NCBI GenBank assembly: GCA_013397935.1
Contig: VZRN01011464.1
Location: 6,284,177-6,348,176 of the forward strand
Direction: 5' to 3'
Length of the DNA: 64,000 bases
Origin: Dasyornis broadbenti
Taxonomy: Eukaryota > Chordata > Aves > Passeriformes > Dasyornithidae
Shown: positions 39,367 to 54,100 of the stretch, one piece after another
How positions within the stretch are numbered: position 1 is the first letter of the stretch
How the letters are laid out: every line of letters begins with the position of its first letter
Notes under the pieces: model-generated
The model's database searches: none
The model's input: only the letters and a program-made list of their open reading frames with translations
What the model was told of the DNA's origin: nothing
Program-made: the position numbers and the translations under genes

Positions 39367-41907
39367 GATCACCCAAAAGTGTGTTGCAAAGAGTTATATA
39401 TGCATACACACACCTCTGCACACACAGAGTCATGTATATGCAAATATATATCTAAAATACACACATACTAAAAAAAAGGAGACGGTCTACAAAAAATAAC
39501 TAAAGACTGAAGTTTTGAATTCATACACTAGAACCGATGATTTTAGCACTTTATTGGACTTGTTGAGATTAGGCTATAAAGTAAGAGATAAGGATTACTA
39601 GATCTTGTTTGTAATATTTGTGGGGAAGTGATGCTTTACTGCCAGATTTAAGAGTTTTATGATATTATTTATGTCCCACTTTCTCCTTCCTCCTCCTTCT
39701 CTAAAACTTTTTCCCAGAGACAAATACTACAGCCTAAAAAAATCCAAGAATCTGCAGCAAGCAGAAGAAACCAAAACCCTCAAATGGCCCAAGACATGAA
39801 GCTTGAATTAAAAAAAAAAAAAATAGAATTCAAAAAAGCAACAAGAACAGAGCATCTTAACGAAGGAAACTGAAATAAATCTAGGAAAAGGCTACTAATA
39901 ATTTGCAATGTATCTGTTCTCAGGCACTGAAAAACAGATATTCCTGCACTCCAGAAATTCACAGTTAAGTGCCTGAGTCTCATTTCAGTAATAAACTGTA
40001 ACAGCACACATGACAGGCTCAAAATATATCACCTTCCTCTTAATTCACTTTCTCATTATGACAAAAAAATTGTGCATGGAACAGAGACACAGTTTATTTG
40101 GTGGGACTGATACGCAAATAAATGATTGTATGATCATTAAAACAATCATTTCTGGAGCAGTTTGCTGTTTGTAATTCAAACTAGCACTGTTCATTCAGGT
40201 TTTTGGTTTTGGGGTTGTTTTTTTTTTTTTTTTGGTTGGTTGGGCTTTTTTTCATTCTATCTAGAAGTGTACTTGAATAGTATACGGAATGCACCCATAT
40301 CTGGGTTAACTAATCCAGTAATCAGTACATGAGGGTAAGGGTGCTGGGAATTTTAGTTTGAATAATTTATTTTTCTAAATGTTTTTCCACAACTTCTATT
40401 AATGTTTTTTTTCTGCTAAAGCACACACCCTGCACTTTAAAAAGCAAGCTGTAAATCAAGTTCTCTTTTTCTTTTTCCCCATCTTTTTTTTTTTTTTTTT
40501 TGAATGCAATATCACTGGCAATAGGTAACTTTAAACCAATACTTCCGAATTCTGGTTTAAAGCTTAGAGGAATGGATTTGAAACTTTCCAAAGAAAAGCA
40601 AGTAAATCCAGTCCTAATCAGCAAAAAACTATTCTTCAAATGATTCCTTATACCATATCCTGATTCTCAATTGACACGTAAAAACCAAAGCAGTGGTACT
40701 TTCACTAGCTCATAGTAGAGACCATAGCACCTGTCAGAATACTCTGCTGGGAGAGATAGTTTATATTAACTTCATTTATATAGTGAAAATTTATTTTCTG
40801 TTATTAAAAAAATGCATTTTACTAAAATAAAATGTTTAGAGGTGTTATAGTCATACTTCTATATATCTACTTGTCTTTCTTTTGAGTTAACTTACATACA
40901 GGAAAGAGCTTTTGACTGATAATTGGCAGAAAATCTAGTTGGAGATAACTCTCCAGCAAGCTGATTTTCAATTTTGCTAAAAGAAGTCTTTGAAGGTTAC
41001 TATTTCTGAGTACTTCAGCTGCTACCTTTCACTTGATACAAGCAAGATGAAAAAATAAAATTCATCATCACACAGTATGAAACATCATTCTTTCTGGCTA
41101 ATTCCACTGAACTCCATCCATCTTTCCATTTTTTCCTTCTTCTTTATGATACGAGGTTTAGGGTTCTTGACAAGGAATGGATTCAATTTTCCCCTGCAAA
41201 TGCAATCAATAAAAAATAGAGAGCACTGCTGTGCACTCTTTAAAAGAACTGGAATACGCTTCTGATGATTTATTCAACGTAGAGGCCCTGGCCTGCATAC
41301 CAGACAGAGAACAACTTTATTTGAAAAGCCTGAGAGCTATATCCTATATCTGAAAATATGTGAGCTTCTGTTCCCTAATGTGGCAGCTACACAGACACTG
41401 GGGAGAACAGAAGGGAGTTCCTTAGCAGTTCATTAATCTTCTTTTAATGTCTGGAATGTATTACTCTTCCATATCCTGCTTAATGAAGTTGACCCATTGA
41501 TTTTTAAAAGATAACACTGAGTAGTAATTGTTATGATTTAAATATATACTTTCAATCAAATATGATATTTAAAAGTGGGCACAGAGGGACAATACTTTCA
41601 CAAGTGCATATTCTTGCATATATGTGTGCAGACACAGACACTTCCATATGTAGCCATGCAATCAGAAGACAGAGAAACTCTACTGAAGGTATAAACTAGT
41701 TTTCTTTATGACTTGTGTCTTTCAGTAATTTTTTTTAAGATTACATTCTTTCATGTTTATATTAAATTACACAGCACTTTATTCACTTTCCACTGTCCCT
41801 GGAAAGATGCATTCCCATCTTCTCTTACATGCAGCTAGGACGGAAAGGACATTTTATTTCAAGGTACTTTTAATCAGATTTTTACACTAGCTTATACATG
41901 TGTTGTT

Positions 41908-41921
41908 ATATGTATATATAT

Positions 41922-41952
<31 letters not shown>

Positions 41953-41996
41953 TACACACACACACGCACACACGCACACACGCACACACACACATG
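41908..41996. repeat. CA-rich microsatellite preceded by TA
   Basis: TATATATA is followed by about 35 CA units with CATA and CGCA interruptions. It is the longest simple repeat in the window. Confidence 0.97.
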
Positions 41997-44900
41997 CATT
42001 TTCTACATAATTCCCAAATATAATAATTTGAAGAACTATTCCAATAGTAACTTGACCTTCAACCCTTCAAATTTAGATGCAGGTTTTAAGCCAGGTTCTT
42101 CTGTCATGAGAAGTGCAATAGCACAAAGGCCAGAGCAAAGGAAAGATTATAGTGACTCCAAAGAGAACATTTTCTCCAACGTAACTGGTCCTTTGTGTGG
42201 CATTAGAAACCTGAATTCAGATATTGAGGCTTTCCACAGAAAACCATAGGGGAATGTCCAACTCAAAACAGTCATCCAAAAAAACCCTCACAGCTGATTA
42301 GAAAACAGTTTAAGGAGAGTAATAGGAAAATTTTGAGAGATAAGGGAACTGGGTAGTATTTTATCCAACCTTTCTTTTAGACTCTTAACTTTTATCAGAA
42401 TAAGGACATACAAATGCCAAGGCAATGTATCCTCTTCATTCAAAGCAAAGGAGGAAAAGCAAAAATAGGTCTTTGAATTTAACAAACAACAGTTGTTATA
42501 TAGTAGCATTTCCAATTGGATAAGTCTTTAATTTATGTGATGCTCTGCTGGATCTTGTACATATTACATATCCTCATAGTGGTTAACAAAATCTTGTTTT
42601 GAAAGAAGCACTTCCATTTCCTAACACATGGTAGTTTATAATTACTGGATAATCAGAACTGTTCAGGTAACATGCATTTAATGGTGAATAAAACCGAAGT
42701 ATTAACATACAGTTTTTAGAATATGGAGCAATTATTGAATCAAATTATTTCAAGTTCTATAGAGAAGGTATTTTACACTCGCAATTAAAAGCATAAATGA
42801 TAAAATGTCATATACTTTTTTCTTTAAATAAACAACTTCTCCACTCCCCATTAGAAATTTGACATTATGTCCCAGACACTTCTATAAATAATTCCATGAA
42901 GAAGTCACTGAAGTCTAGAATACTGTTGTGTCTGTGTCAAATCTAGCAAATTAATTGGCGATGCTGTATGTTGTCTGCTGCCTGGCTTAGCTGCCACATG
43001 CTGATAGCCAGAGCAGCACAGTAAAATCTCATTAGAATAAGCAACGCCCAGGAGAAGGAAATGAGAATAAAAATGTCAAGAACAGAAGATGGAACTAAGC
43101 TTCTATTATAACTCAACAAGAAAGAGTTAATACAATGCTGTGCCACAGACTCTTTAGTACACACTCATGATTTTTCAACAAGTTGTTTATCTCCAGAATA
43201 CACAAAAGACGCCCATGTTATAAACTGCATTGCTGACAACAGCATTTGTGTATCTCACACATTGTTGCCTTGCTTCCTCTTATCTCAGATATACCAGGAT
43301 GTGTTCCAGAATGGAATTACACCCAATGTAAACCATACAGCACTGTAAGGTTATATTCTGGGCAGATGGCAAGAAGACAACATGTATGAAAGATACTGTT
43401 GATTACAGTGGTTCTAGAGGACCTTTCAGATTTTGTAGAGCTATGCACAGTCTAAGAACCTGCTGATGATGATTATAAAAATAATAATTATCGTATTCAT
43501 TATTAGTTTTACAGATTACTTCAAAGCAGGCCCTCTATTTGGAAATAATTCCTTCTTTAAAAAAACAAAACGAAGAAAAAATCCAAAGAGATGAGTATGT
43601 TGTATTTTTACAGAAATATAAGGGATTAAATATCAAAAAACACCCACATATTTCACATACTAACTCTGCTCTTCCTTCATTTTACTCTAATTTTTTGTTA
43701 GCATTTCAAAGGATTTCATAGTGACATTCAAATTAAAGTAACTATAGAGATATGCTTGATCTTTAATGAAGACTTCTCTCTCTAAAAAAAAAATTAATTA
43801 GGTGTTAACAAAACTAAATAAAACCAATCAAAAGACTGCCTGGAAATGCTGTTCTGGAATAATTTATTAAACTCTCTCTTCATTCTGCCAAAGTACCACC
43901 ACTTCAATAACTTTCTAATCATTAAAGCTCCTTAAAAGACCAGTAAATGCCAAGCAATGGCTGGGTTAAGTGGGAAGAAAAAGGAGTAGGAACAGACCTG
44001 TTCATGCAAAAATGCTCTCTCTTACCTCAAGCTTTCTGCTTTTTAAAACTGCTTTGCTGTTTTCCCTAATATTTCACTTAATTGTCATCTGAAACCAGTT
44101 AATTCAGAACTGGATGCTATACCCTGTTGGTTTTACGTAGATCACCTATCAAAAAGTTCTTACAGTTTTTCTGACAACATGCAAAATGTTCATCAACATT
44201 TCTTTTTATCCTCCCCCCAGCCATGGCAAATTGGAAAGCACATGTGTCTCCAGCAAAAATAGTATAATAGCACAGTAAAATAACGATCATTCATCATATC
44301 ACCTGGGATTCTACAAACTTGTTTTATCCATTATGCCAGGGAGATGAAAACGCTGAAAATGGCCTGTAAGATGGGCTACAAAGAACACAAAATCTGTCTT
44401 CTGAAAGTAGACAGAGATTCAGTAGTGCAATCTAAAAAAGGGTCAGAAAGCAAGCCCACCCTCAAAAACGGTATGTAACAGTAAGAATGGCACTGGCATA
44501 ATAACAAATGGGTAGAAAGCACTTAAGAATGAAGTAGAACAGGCAGTTAGAAGGTCTCTTTTAGAGCAGAAGGTCCTAGAATGGTCTTTTGCTATGAGAT
44601 ACCAACAAGGAGCCCAGATCTTTTTAGATCAAGCTTTATCAGTTTATTTAAGGAATGACATGAGCTAGCTAGATTAAGAATTGGATTTGTCAAGCAAAAA
44701 GCTGCCCTACTCTGATATGCCACCTTTTGTTACAAATAAAAAAAAAAAAGTCTGTTTAAAAGCTTAAATTTAGTAACCACAAAAATGCACTTTTATACAG
44801 TTAATGGCAGAGCAAGAATTGGAAGTAAAATCACTTATTCATATTTAATTAATTAATATTAAATGCTTGCAAATAAACTATGGATGCTTATAATGACTTT

Positions 44901-47900
44901 ATATATATTTATACATAGAGTACATACATATGCATGTTGTATATATTATAAAATATTAAAATTAATTACTAATAATTTTTGTATTGTGAAAGTTATTTTC
45001 CTATATTATATAGGTAATACATGGAGAACACATATTTTAAGAAATATTAAAGTAATACAGAGGATTTGGTTAATGGATTCTAATCTAATCCCTCAATATT
45101 AAATATTAAGGAATAGCTGGTTTATTTTATTTAAATACATCTCTGGCAACAGAAATCTATGACACATGAAGTGTGAGGGGAATACAATGCACAAGCAGGA
45201 AACATGAGAAAAATGATGATGAGACAAGGTCTATTTCATCACCTGAGCTGGTACAGATGTGACAGCTCCTGCTCCTCATCAATATTCCAACCAACTCACG
45301 CATGAGTCTTGAGAATTAAAAATAATGAAATTTCCACAAACATTCTTTTTGTTGTTTTTCTTCTTGGTATTGGCCAAAGGTTGGTCCAAAGACGAAGTGG
45401 ACTGATATTTTCTGAAATTCAACTACCCAAGGAAAAAGTCCCCTCTCTCCAGCAGATGAAAATCTGTACCATGTGCAACTGCATTATGCATTCTCAGAAC
45501 ATAAAACCAGAATAGAAATTGCTATTCGTTGCCCTAGCATCACCATAGGTATTGTACCTCAACTGTTAATTAAGTGTAGTTTAGTGCTGTTCTCCAGATT
45601 ATATGGAGGGAATATGAAAAACTTCCTCTCTCTTAAAGATCATGGGGCTATAAAGTACCAGGAAGTTGAAAGCTTGCTGCCTGTGCAGAGGTGCTTCTCA
45701 CTCTGAAGACATTTCTATTTCTTGCTACAAAGGCTTTCCCTGTACCTTTACAAGAGGAAAACCACATTAATTTTATTTCATCTGTAGCATTTACTCCATG
45801 AGGAAGGACACACAGATTCCCAGTCCTGTTGTTCTGAGATGCCAAGCCGAGTTCCATTCTTGGAGTGAATCGTGGCTGCCCTGAAGTTAATGATAAAAGT
45901 GTTACTGCCCAGGGAACTGACTTCATTCTTCATCTTCAGAGCACTGCAACCCTGCAGTGTTCAGCCACTGTCTCTGAACACAGTATTTTGGCAGTCTGAT
46001 GCAATAAGCAGATGACAATATTAGGAGCCCAGGCTTATTGCTTTAGACTTTTTAAGAAAATGGAAAAAAAAAAAATTAAAAATCACTTCATAAGAATCCA
46101 AATGCCTTTGAAATAATAAAAAAGACTAAAAAAGGATCTTTGAGAACACAGTAAAATTAAGCTTCTTTGTAGTTGTTTTTGTCTGCTTCCATGTCATGGG
46201 TACTCTCATGAGTATATATTCATCTAAATTTTCTCTATTCACTGCTTTAATCACTCAGTATAGCAGTTCTTTGTTCTACAATGTCCAGACAGAAATAATT
46301 TTTTATAATCATGTGCTTGCTGAAGGTCTCCTTGTTTTTCATTTACTTTGTGAGTATAAAACCACAGGATGAGGCAGTAAAGTTGCAGAAAACTGGAATG
46401 GGATGAAGAAAGACATCTTACATCTACTTTACTGTTCAAGAAGAAATTTTATCTTCTTATAAATACCTGCATTAATGGCCTAAAGTGTACTACGTTTTAG
46501 TTACTTTAGCCTCCCATATTTAACTAAGGCCCATAATCCTTCCTGAATGAGTAAATACTGCATAAACAGAGCTTTTAAAATGAGAGAAGTTGCTGCGTTT
46601 GAGGTTTCTAAAGGCTTGTATATGGATTATTTCCAATACTAGGGCGAGAACAATATATTAAGGAAATACAGACACAGCTGGAGCAATTGCTACAGAGTGG
46701 GAAAAAATGCATATGGAACCAAATTAGTTAATATATTATACAAAATACTGAAGGCACAGAGTATTTTAAGCAGGTATTTTCAACAAAAGTCATGGAGTAA
46801 GGATACAGAGCGCCATATGTCCCAGGATAAGGAGGAGTATATAAAAGTACGAATCTAGATTTAAAATAAAGTGGAGGAGTCATATCACATATTGAAATAA
46901 ACCAAACTTCAGCCTCATTCTTACAGGCATTTTTACACATATATAGCTTTCATATTTGATAAACGAAAGAAGCAAAACTGAATGCCAGTAGCTTAGCACC
47001 TGCTAAATCCCGCTGTGCTCCAACATTCTGCATCAATTCAGGATGTACTCCAGGGAAATAATGGCCCAATCTGCTAACAATCCATTGCAGTAATTGTTTC
47101 AAAAAATGAAAATGGAAGACCCACCTTTATTTTTTTTTTTTCTTTTTCAGATAACTTTCAGGAAAATAAAACCCGAAACAACCCACAACCAAACAAAACC
47201 AACAACCAAAAAAAACTGATGAAACAACAGAAAGCTTCCTGTAAGAAACTCATTGCTTTGCTTTTCTAACAGCATACTGGTTTCAGTGGCTTCACCTGTA
47301 CCAGCCAGAAGTGCAGTGCAATGGAAGCAGGTATGTGTATTGAAAAAGTTGCTGGGAATGTGCTACTCATATACAGGATTTGGAGATTTTATTTTCTGCT
47401 ACATCTAAATGTGTGCTGTAGCCTGAATGCCCAGTAACAGCACATGTGGGCCAGGGGCACTGTGAGAGTGCACCTTCTGGTTTAGCTGCATCGCAGGGAA
47501 ATCCAGCTGCCACTCTCTGAGACAGCTCAGCAATGTCAACTGCAGGAACTTGGGCCAAACTGCTTTTTCCAAAGGGCATTTCTGATCTGAACTACAATCC
47601 TAATGTAGACAGATCCAGCTCTCACGAAGCAGTAATGGTCAAATAAATTAGGTAGCTGAGAGTGAGACCAACTTGCTTTCGAGTTGCAAAGGAGTTCACA
47701 GTCAACTGGCAACACTTAGCTTCATACTCAAGATTGTCATTCTGTCTCAAGCACATTGCCACCTCACAATTTTCATCATCCCAGTTATCTGTAGCAGCAG
47801 ATGTATTTGGAACATAGTAATATTTTCTATTATAACTGGAAGGAGAGGACACAACTTATTTAACAAGATGGGCCTGAGCATGATAAAAACCTAACAAAAC

Positions 47901-48962
47901 ACATATTCTTATAGACACACAAACAAACTGTAACACCTTTAACAAGGAACTTCTCGTCTGAAAACCAACTGCTTCCTTGATACAAATATTCTGTAGACTA
48001 ATGGCCAGCTTCCTGTTGGAAGTGGTTATATTTTCACTAAAGCCATTGATGTGTTATTCCAGTTTATAACATGAAAATGACACTGTGATTTCATAAGTAT
48101 TCGTTTCATCATTACCACTTGCAGTCCAAAAGCAAAATTAAGGCACTTTAAGTAACCAAGAACAAAATTTAAGAAGAATAGTTAAATTTTAGTTTAGTTA
48201 GTTCCTCTAAAGGCTTTATGCATATAGCTGTGGCTCAGAAAATGAGGCATCTCTAGTATTACAGAAACCAGAGCTGGACCCCTGGGTTATGGAAACTGAT
48301 GTTCCACTATTGCAAGCGTTGGTCCTAAACCAATTTGATGTACACGCTTTTAACTTTGATTCTAATACTGACTTTCAGAAAAATCTTTGGCACATCACAA
48401 TCTTACTAAATGTCTTCCTCAGCTATAGAACAGGAACAATTTATTTAATCTCAATGTCAGATCAGATTCAGTAATGAAATTTAAAAGTCTTTAATGTCTT
48501 AAAAGTCTTTTGAATGATTTCTTGACATAATCTGTCACTGTGGCACAAAGGCAGATTATGATGTACACAGTTTCCCTATTGTTTATGAGTTAACATATGG
48601 CTAGAATTTTGCTGTTGTAAACTCATGTCACATGCAAACAAATTACTTCATGCATTTTTTTCACTGCCTCAATCCAAAACTTGGAACATCAATAGATGCC
48701 TGTAGAGGTTTCAAACAAAATTCACTTTATGATGTTAACATACGTAGTAGCTTTTTATTTCAGATCTTCAGGCTTCCTATTATGGATAAAAAAAATAATA
48801 TTTAAAAAAAAATTTCTTTTGAAGTCAGGAAATAAAAAATATTAAATTTCAAAAATACTTCTTTTTATTAAATGAGATTTCTTTTTTTTTCCGAAACAAA
48901 CAAAAATTTATTTTATTCCTTCAGCTATCTATAAGAGATAGCCAAAAAACTGGCACGATACA

Positions 48963-49092
48963 AATGTTCTGGATAACAAAAACGTTCTGGATAACAAGCT
49001 CCTACAAACTCATTTCAGGGACAACATTTAAAGAAACATTGTAGAACTAACCAAAGACAATTATTTTTCATAACCAAAGACAATTTTTCTCA
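48963..49092. repeat. Two short local tandem duplications
   Basis: A 17-bp unit around GTTCTGGATAACAA occurs at 48963-48979 and 48981-48997 with one mismatch. About 50 bp further, a 22-23 bp unit starting TAACCAAAGACAAT occurs at 49048-49070 and again from 49071. Both are probably replication-slippage products. Confidence 0.8.
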
Positions 49093-50557
49093 CAAAATGA
49101 GATTCAGGTGCATGACCTAGTGAGTAATCATTGGGTATCTATCCCTTGCCTCCCTTCTTGACAGCTTATGCCACAGCAAAGCCTCAAATACTGTCAAAGG
49201 CATCCAGTTTGCACTTTGTGACGACACACAACAAACCAAAAAAGCAGCCAAGTTATCCATCATCTGCTGAGAAGAGTATAACCCCTAAGGCAAGGGAACG
49301 GAATAGACAAATGCTGCAGCTATGCAATTTGTCACAATTAATTAGTTAATTATTAATGTATTATGACTTCATTTTGTTAAGTATGATCTAATCAAATAAG
49401 TAGAATCCTTTCATGTCTTGAAAATTTTAAAATGAGAAATAAGACCCGATGTATTAAGATAAACGTGAGCAGGGGATTGAGGGAAGAACTCTATCAGCAT
49501 CAAAACAGAAGTTTTTGCAGTAAAGAGTAAAACCCTTCAGATCCCTGCTGTCCTCCCGATTTTGGAAAAGTAAAAACTACTCAACATCCCTCTGCCTCTG
49601 ACCTCTCATTCCCTGTTATCTGTGACAGAGAAGTCAGATCAAATTAAGGACTAGCTTTGAAAACTGAAGGAAACTTTACTGACTGCAAAAGGAAGAGCTC
49701 AAGGAAAAGTGTGCAATAATGAACCTGGTGCAGAAATAGAAGAGAAATTCATGTAAAATTAGCTGAACAGGTGTGTTCTGTGCAGATATGTAGTGAGATA
49801 CCAAAAAATGAAAACTATTTTTTTGGGACATTAATAATTGGAAGGAAAAAATGCAATGTCTCAAGACAGTAAGTCAAGAATAATGTTTGTGAGACAACCA
49901 GAAAGTGTTTCCTGAAATTACCTAAAAAATTAGGACTGATTATTCTGAAAGGAAACGGGAAATAAAAGAGTGACACCATAAGATCAACTGAAACTGAGCT
50001 ACTTGCAGAGACGCACAAACATAATCTTTGAAAAATTATGGTTTTTTGTACTATTTTCCATCATCAATCAAGCAAAGACATAAAAATTTGTCTAAAGGCA
50101 TATATACATAATTTGCAGCTAAATAAATTTTAAATATGCAATGTCTTCTGAATTAAAAGTTATATAATCTTGTAAATATATGGTTATATATGTGTACATA
50201 TACATATAACATATGTTTGCAAAAGCAGGGAGAAATCGGTTCCATCTATGGATGAGACAAAAAATACAGCTCTCACTTTGGAATGGGAAGTAGCTGAGAT
50301 AAACAGCTTCTTAATTTTGCCCCAGGTTGTGTATTACTTCAGCCCTACTCTAGGCTTTCATTAGCCATTCCAGCAATTTATATTTTGCTCATGATCTTGC
50401 TTCATCTGCCTAGAGCTTTCAGTGTTTGCATCTAGCAAGACTGTGCTAAGGATAAAATAAAACGAAAATAATTTTTTTTTTTTTTTTAAAGAGTAAACCA
50501 ACTGGAATGTTTGCTAGTTGTCTCTGAAAAACTGAAAAAAAAAAAAAATAGACTTAC

Positions 50558-50621
50558 CATTATACTTTTTAGAATTTTCTGGGTTTGAAATCAGGACATA
50601 ATTCTCCATTTCATCCAGTAA
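50558..50621 (-). other. Cryptic or alternative exon candidate in the CACNA2D1 intron
   Basis: On the minus strand a 64-bp stretch lies between a possible acceptor (ATATAG, weak pyrimidine content) and a strong donor (AATG|GTAAGTC). One frame is open for 21 codons (LLDEMENYVL then ISNPENSKKYN) and ends with one leftover base, the phase the known next exon at 37080 accepts. It is not a recognised alpha2delta-1 exon. If inserted after the normal preceding exon, which should also leave one base, it would be read in another frame and meet TGA within four codons, so it would act as a poison exon. It may equally be chance. Confidence 0.2.
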
Positions 50622-50799
50622 CTATATTCACTGATTTAATTAGCATTATTACCCTAAATATTTCTAATAATGCACTCTTCAGTGGGATCTCCGATTAAAA
50701 ACTGAATCAGCAGATGCAACAGCAACATAAACATACAGATTTAGTTATGTGAGTAGTCTCCCTGATATTAATGCATATAGAGATGCTAGGTGGGAGGGT

Positions 50800-50832
50800 T
50801 TTCCCTCCAATGTGAGTAGCATTGGAGGGAAA
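50800..50832. repeat. Perfect 13-bp inverted repeat (hairpin)
   Basis: The arms TTTCCCTCCAATG and CATTGGAGGGAAA are exact reverse complements separated by a 7-base loop. It lies 140 bp before a CR1 fragment and 180 bp from the cryptic-exon candidate. Confidence 0.9.
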
Positions 50833-50972
50833 CTGAATACCAACAGGGTTGGCCACTATGTTAGCATTTAATTATTATTTGTTAGGTCTTCAGAGTATAT
50901 TTAATAGAAAAACAGGGCAAAGTTCTAATGCAGGAACTCCGGTTTGCTCTTCTGTAGACTGCTACACACATG

Positions 50973-51142
50973 GAATCATGGAATGGTTTGGGTTGGAAGG
51001 GGACTTGAAGATCCTCTGGTTCCAACCCGCTGCCATGGGCAGGGACATCTTTCACGAGACCAGGTTGCCCAAAGCCCCATCCATCCTGGCCTTGTACACT
51101 TCCAGGGATGGGGCATGGCAATGGTCGTCTGCCTCACCGTTC
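50973..51142 (-). mobile_element. CR1 LINE 3'-end fragment with an internal deletion
   Basis: On the plus strand it reads GAATCATGGAATGGTTTGGG, TTGGAAGGGGACTTGAAGAT, CATGGGCAGGGACATC, AGACCAGGTTGCCCAAAGCC and CTTCCAGGGATGGGGCAT, the classic reverse CR1 tail. Between GGGGCAT and CTGCCTCACC the usual intervening segment appears to be missing. The overlapping 79-104 codon frames are element-derived and not genes. It is one of the best-preserved CR1 copies in the window. Confidence 0.93.
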
Positions 51143-54100
51143 AGTTTAGGGACTTCAAGATGACCCCAAGGTCTGAAATTAACCACTCAAACAATATTTC
51201 TGTCTTTTGAAAGTTTAACTACGAGAATGCATGAAAAATGATAATGCATCATTCATGAGAGACTTTAAATCAAATAACTTATCTGAACAAGTAGCAAAGA
51301 AATCTCAGCACTATTACAATTCTAATCTTCAGAGATAAAAGACAAATTTAGCTCAGTGACAATCAGTCCCTTACTGAGAGTTCAACAGAGTTTACTGTAC
51401 TACCATTTTTTCCTCCTTTTCTGTATCTCTATCTGCACATATTGGTGATATTTGAATTATTTTTCAGTAGTCAATACTAGTGTTAAGAAGGCAAGTCAAC
51501 TTTCAGAGAAGTGAGCTTGAAACATGAACAGCAAATAAATTACTTATCAATGCCATAAAGAACTGACATACATCTCCTGAAAAGAACGGTGGCATTACAG
51601 TTATTGCTCCAAAAACCCCAGACAACAACCTCTCACCAAACACAGAGAGTTATGCTGTATTTTCTAACAGGAAATTTCTAGCTCACCCTTACAAAAGCCT
51701 CTGGAGCAGCAGAGGGGGTGGTGGAAGAAAGGCACACATTGGCTTTAGTCAATATCGTCTTGTAAGTTTAATAATATGGAAGATCTTTTTCTTCAGCTAC
51801 TGAAACAAAAGGCCCAGAAAGCTTTCTCTTGTGTTTCCCACTCTCTAATTAGTGCTATTAAACAGTGTATTCTTGCAAGACAAAGGATTCAATTATTTGT
51901 AAACATAAAAACTGAAAGAACTGTCTAAGACAGATTTTTAACTCTCAGGCAGTGCCTTCATCTTCGGAGACACTCAAAACCCATCTTGGCTTGAAGTTTA
52001 GTCTAGAATTTCTTGAGCACAGCAGATGTGACTTTCTGCAATAATCACACAGAAAAGAAAGTATAAACCACTCAAAAGAGATGATATGGGGAATACAAAC
52101 TTGGATCTTCCCCTTCCAAGGATGCATACGATATTCTTTAAAACTCTGCACCAAATTACTTCCTTCACTTCCTAGCACCTTCCTGTGACTTGCAATAATT
52201 TAGAAATGCTATTAAAGAAAGAAAAAAGAACTAGAAGTTTACCACAAGGTGACAGCATATTTCAATGTGTAACTTAAACAAATGAAAATCATAATAATAA
52301 AAGAAACAAGTATACTAACATAGCATTATTTTTATTTGCATTATCACATGTCCTGATCTTTCCAATATAATGATCGATATTTTATTTATTGTACATATTC
52401 CCATATTAATCTCATTCTTGCAAGAACCCTTTTTTTTTTTTTCCTTCATCACTTTGTATTTCTTTACATATCGATAATATGCATTCAGCAATCTTTCACT
52501 AATGGGTCAGATTTTATTCGTCTCTGTTTTATATTCATCTTATTCTAGCAAAGAGCTTTCACTTCTCTTATCAGCTTCTATTGAATGTTTTTGTATTGAT
52601 CTTTTCAAAGTCACAGCTTTCCACTTCTGTCCACTTTCATAGATATGTTAATTTTTATATTAAAGACATCATTTTGATATTTCAGTCCCTTTTTCCACAT
52701 TATAGCCGTTCTACGGCTAAAAACATTTTAAGCACTTGATTTTGACATGATTGTTTACCACTTAGGAGGACAATCCAAAAACCCAGTGATGACTTTGTTC
52801 ATTGTCTCTTACAGTGCTAAATTCAGAGCACTCTTGGATGAACATCTTTCTATCTTTGTACCAAACACTGTCCCCTCTTCCAGTTATCCCACTGATTCTG
52901 ATGAGAGGAAAAATAAACTAAAATTTCATGTGTAACCTTATCTTAGTGTAACCTTATCTCTTCCTCTCTCACACACACACACAAAACCACCCATCTGTTC
53001 AATGGTACAAATAGGCTAATTGACTTTTTTTACTTTTTTATGAAATCTTCACAAAAGCAAAACTTTCCACAATGGCCAGGAAATACTTCTCCAAAAATAA
53101 TGTAAGAATTTCTTCCCTAGGACTTCATCTTCACACCATTTAACTTCCATTTACCTCAGTGAAACACATTCTTCTTGTGGCCTGAAAATGCTGATCACTC
53201 TGATTTCCAGATCTGAGTCTTAAAACACTGTATTTGCCCCCACAAATTTTTCCAATTCCACTTCAGACTAAAACAATTAAAGAAGTGCAGCAGTGCACAG
53301 CACATCTGCAAGGAGCACTGCAGGTGTAGGAAGCATAATGTGGCAACATTTTTGAGGGATAGTAAAAATCTCAGCCTGGCTAAGATATCATTATTGTGAA
53401 ACTCAATTTTTAGCCATACAATACCGGTAAACAACAAAAAATAACAACTGGTAGTTAGATGTTGCTACAGTGAATAAGCTCGAGCCTAAGGCTTAACTCC
53501 TTGTTTCACCACTGTTTTCTCAATAAAGTAAATACTTCACCAAACTTTCTGCAAGTGGATATTGAAAGACCACATGGTGGTTTCATAATTATCATAGCAC
53601 AGAGTCTGACATTTTAAAAGAAGTCAAATATAAAACTTTAGGTATGTATTTACTGAAAGATAAATAAATTATTTTTAATTTAAAAAAAACACAACAAAAC
53701 ACACATTTTCTAATATCAAGAAATTTGATCTCAAATCATTTAACTATCACATTATGACTCTTAGTAGCCCACAGCACCTCAAGATCAGCCCACTGAACTC
53801 TTAAGTAACAGAATAACAGATCAGAAACATAAAATTAGTAGAAGTGAACTAAAAGAAAGAAAGAGTTTGATAAAATTGGAATACTAAAGGAACAAGCAGG
53901 CAACTCTTCCAGGTCATGTGAAATCTCAGAACATTAGGGAACAATTAATTTTCAAGACCAACAAATTTCTGAGTCTTAATAGTAGTCAAAAATGCCTTTC
54001 TTCAGCCAGAAGTTATCTATACAAATAGAGTCAATCCCACAATTAATCTTAGCAATTTTTTAATCAATATTTTCCCTAGCAAATATATTCAAAAAGCAGT

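Noticed and set aside
39095..39433. A 112-codon minus-strand frame
   Set aside because: It is the reverse strand of a CR1 fragment, so the frame is repeat-derived.
50849..51210. Three overlapping frames of 79-104 codons on both strands
   Set aside because: All run across the CR1 fragment at 50973-51142. Its higher GC content lowers stop frequency, and none is a gene.
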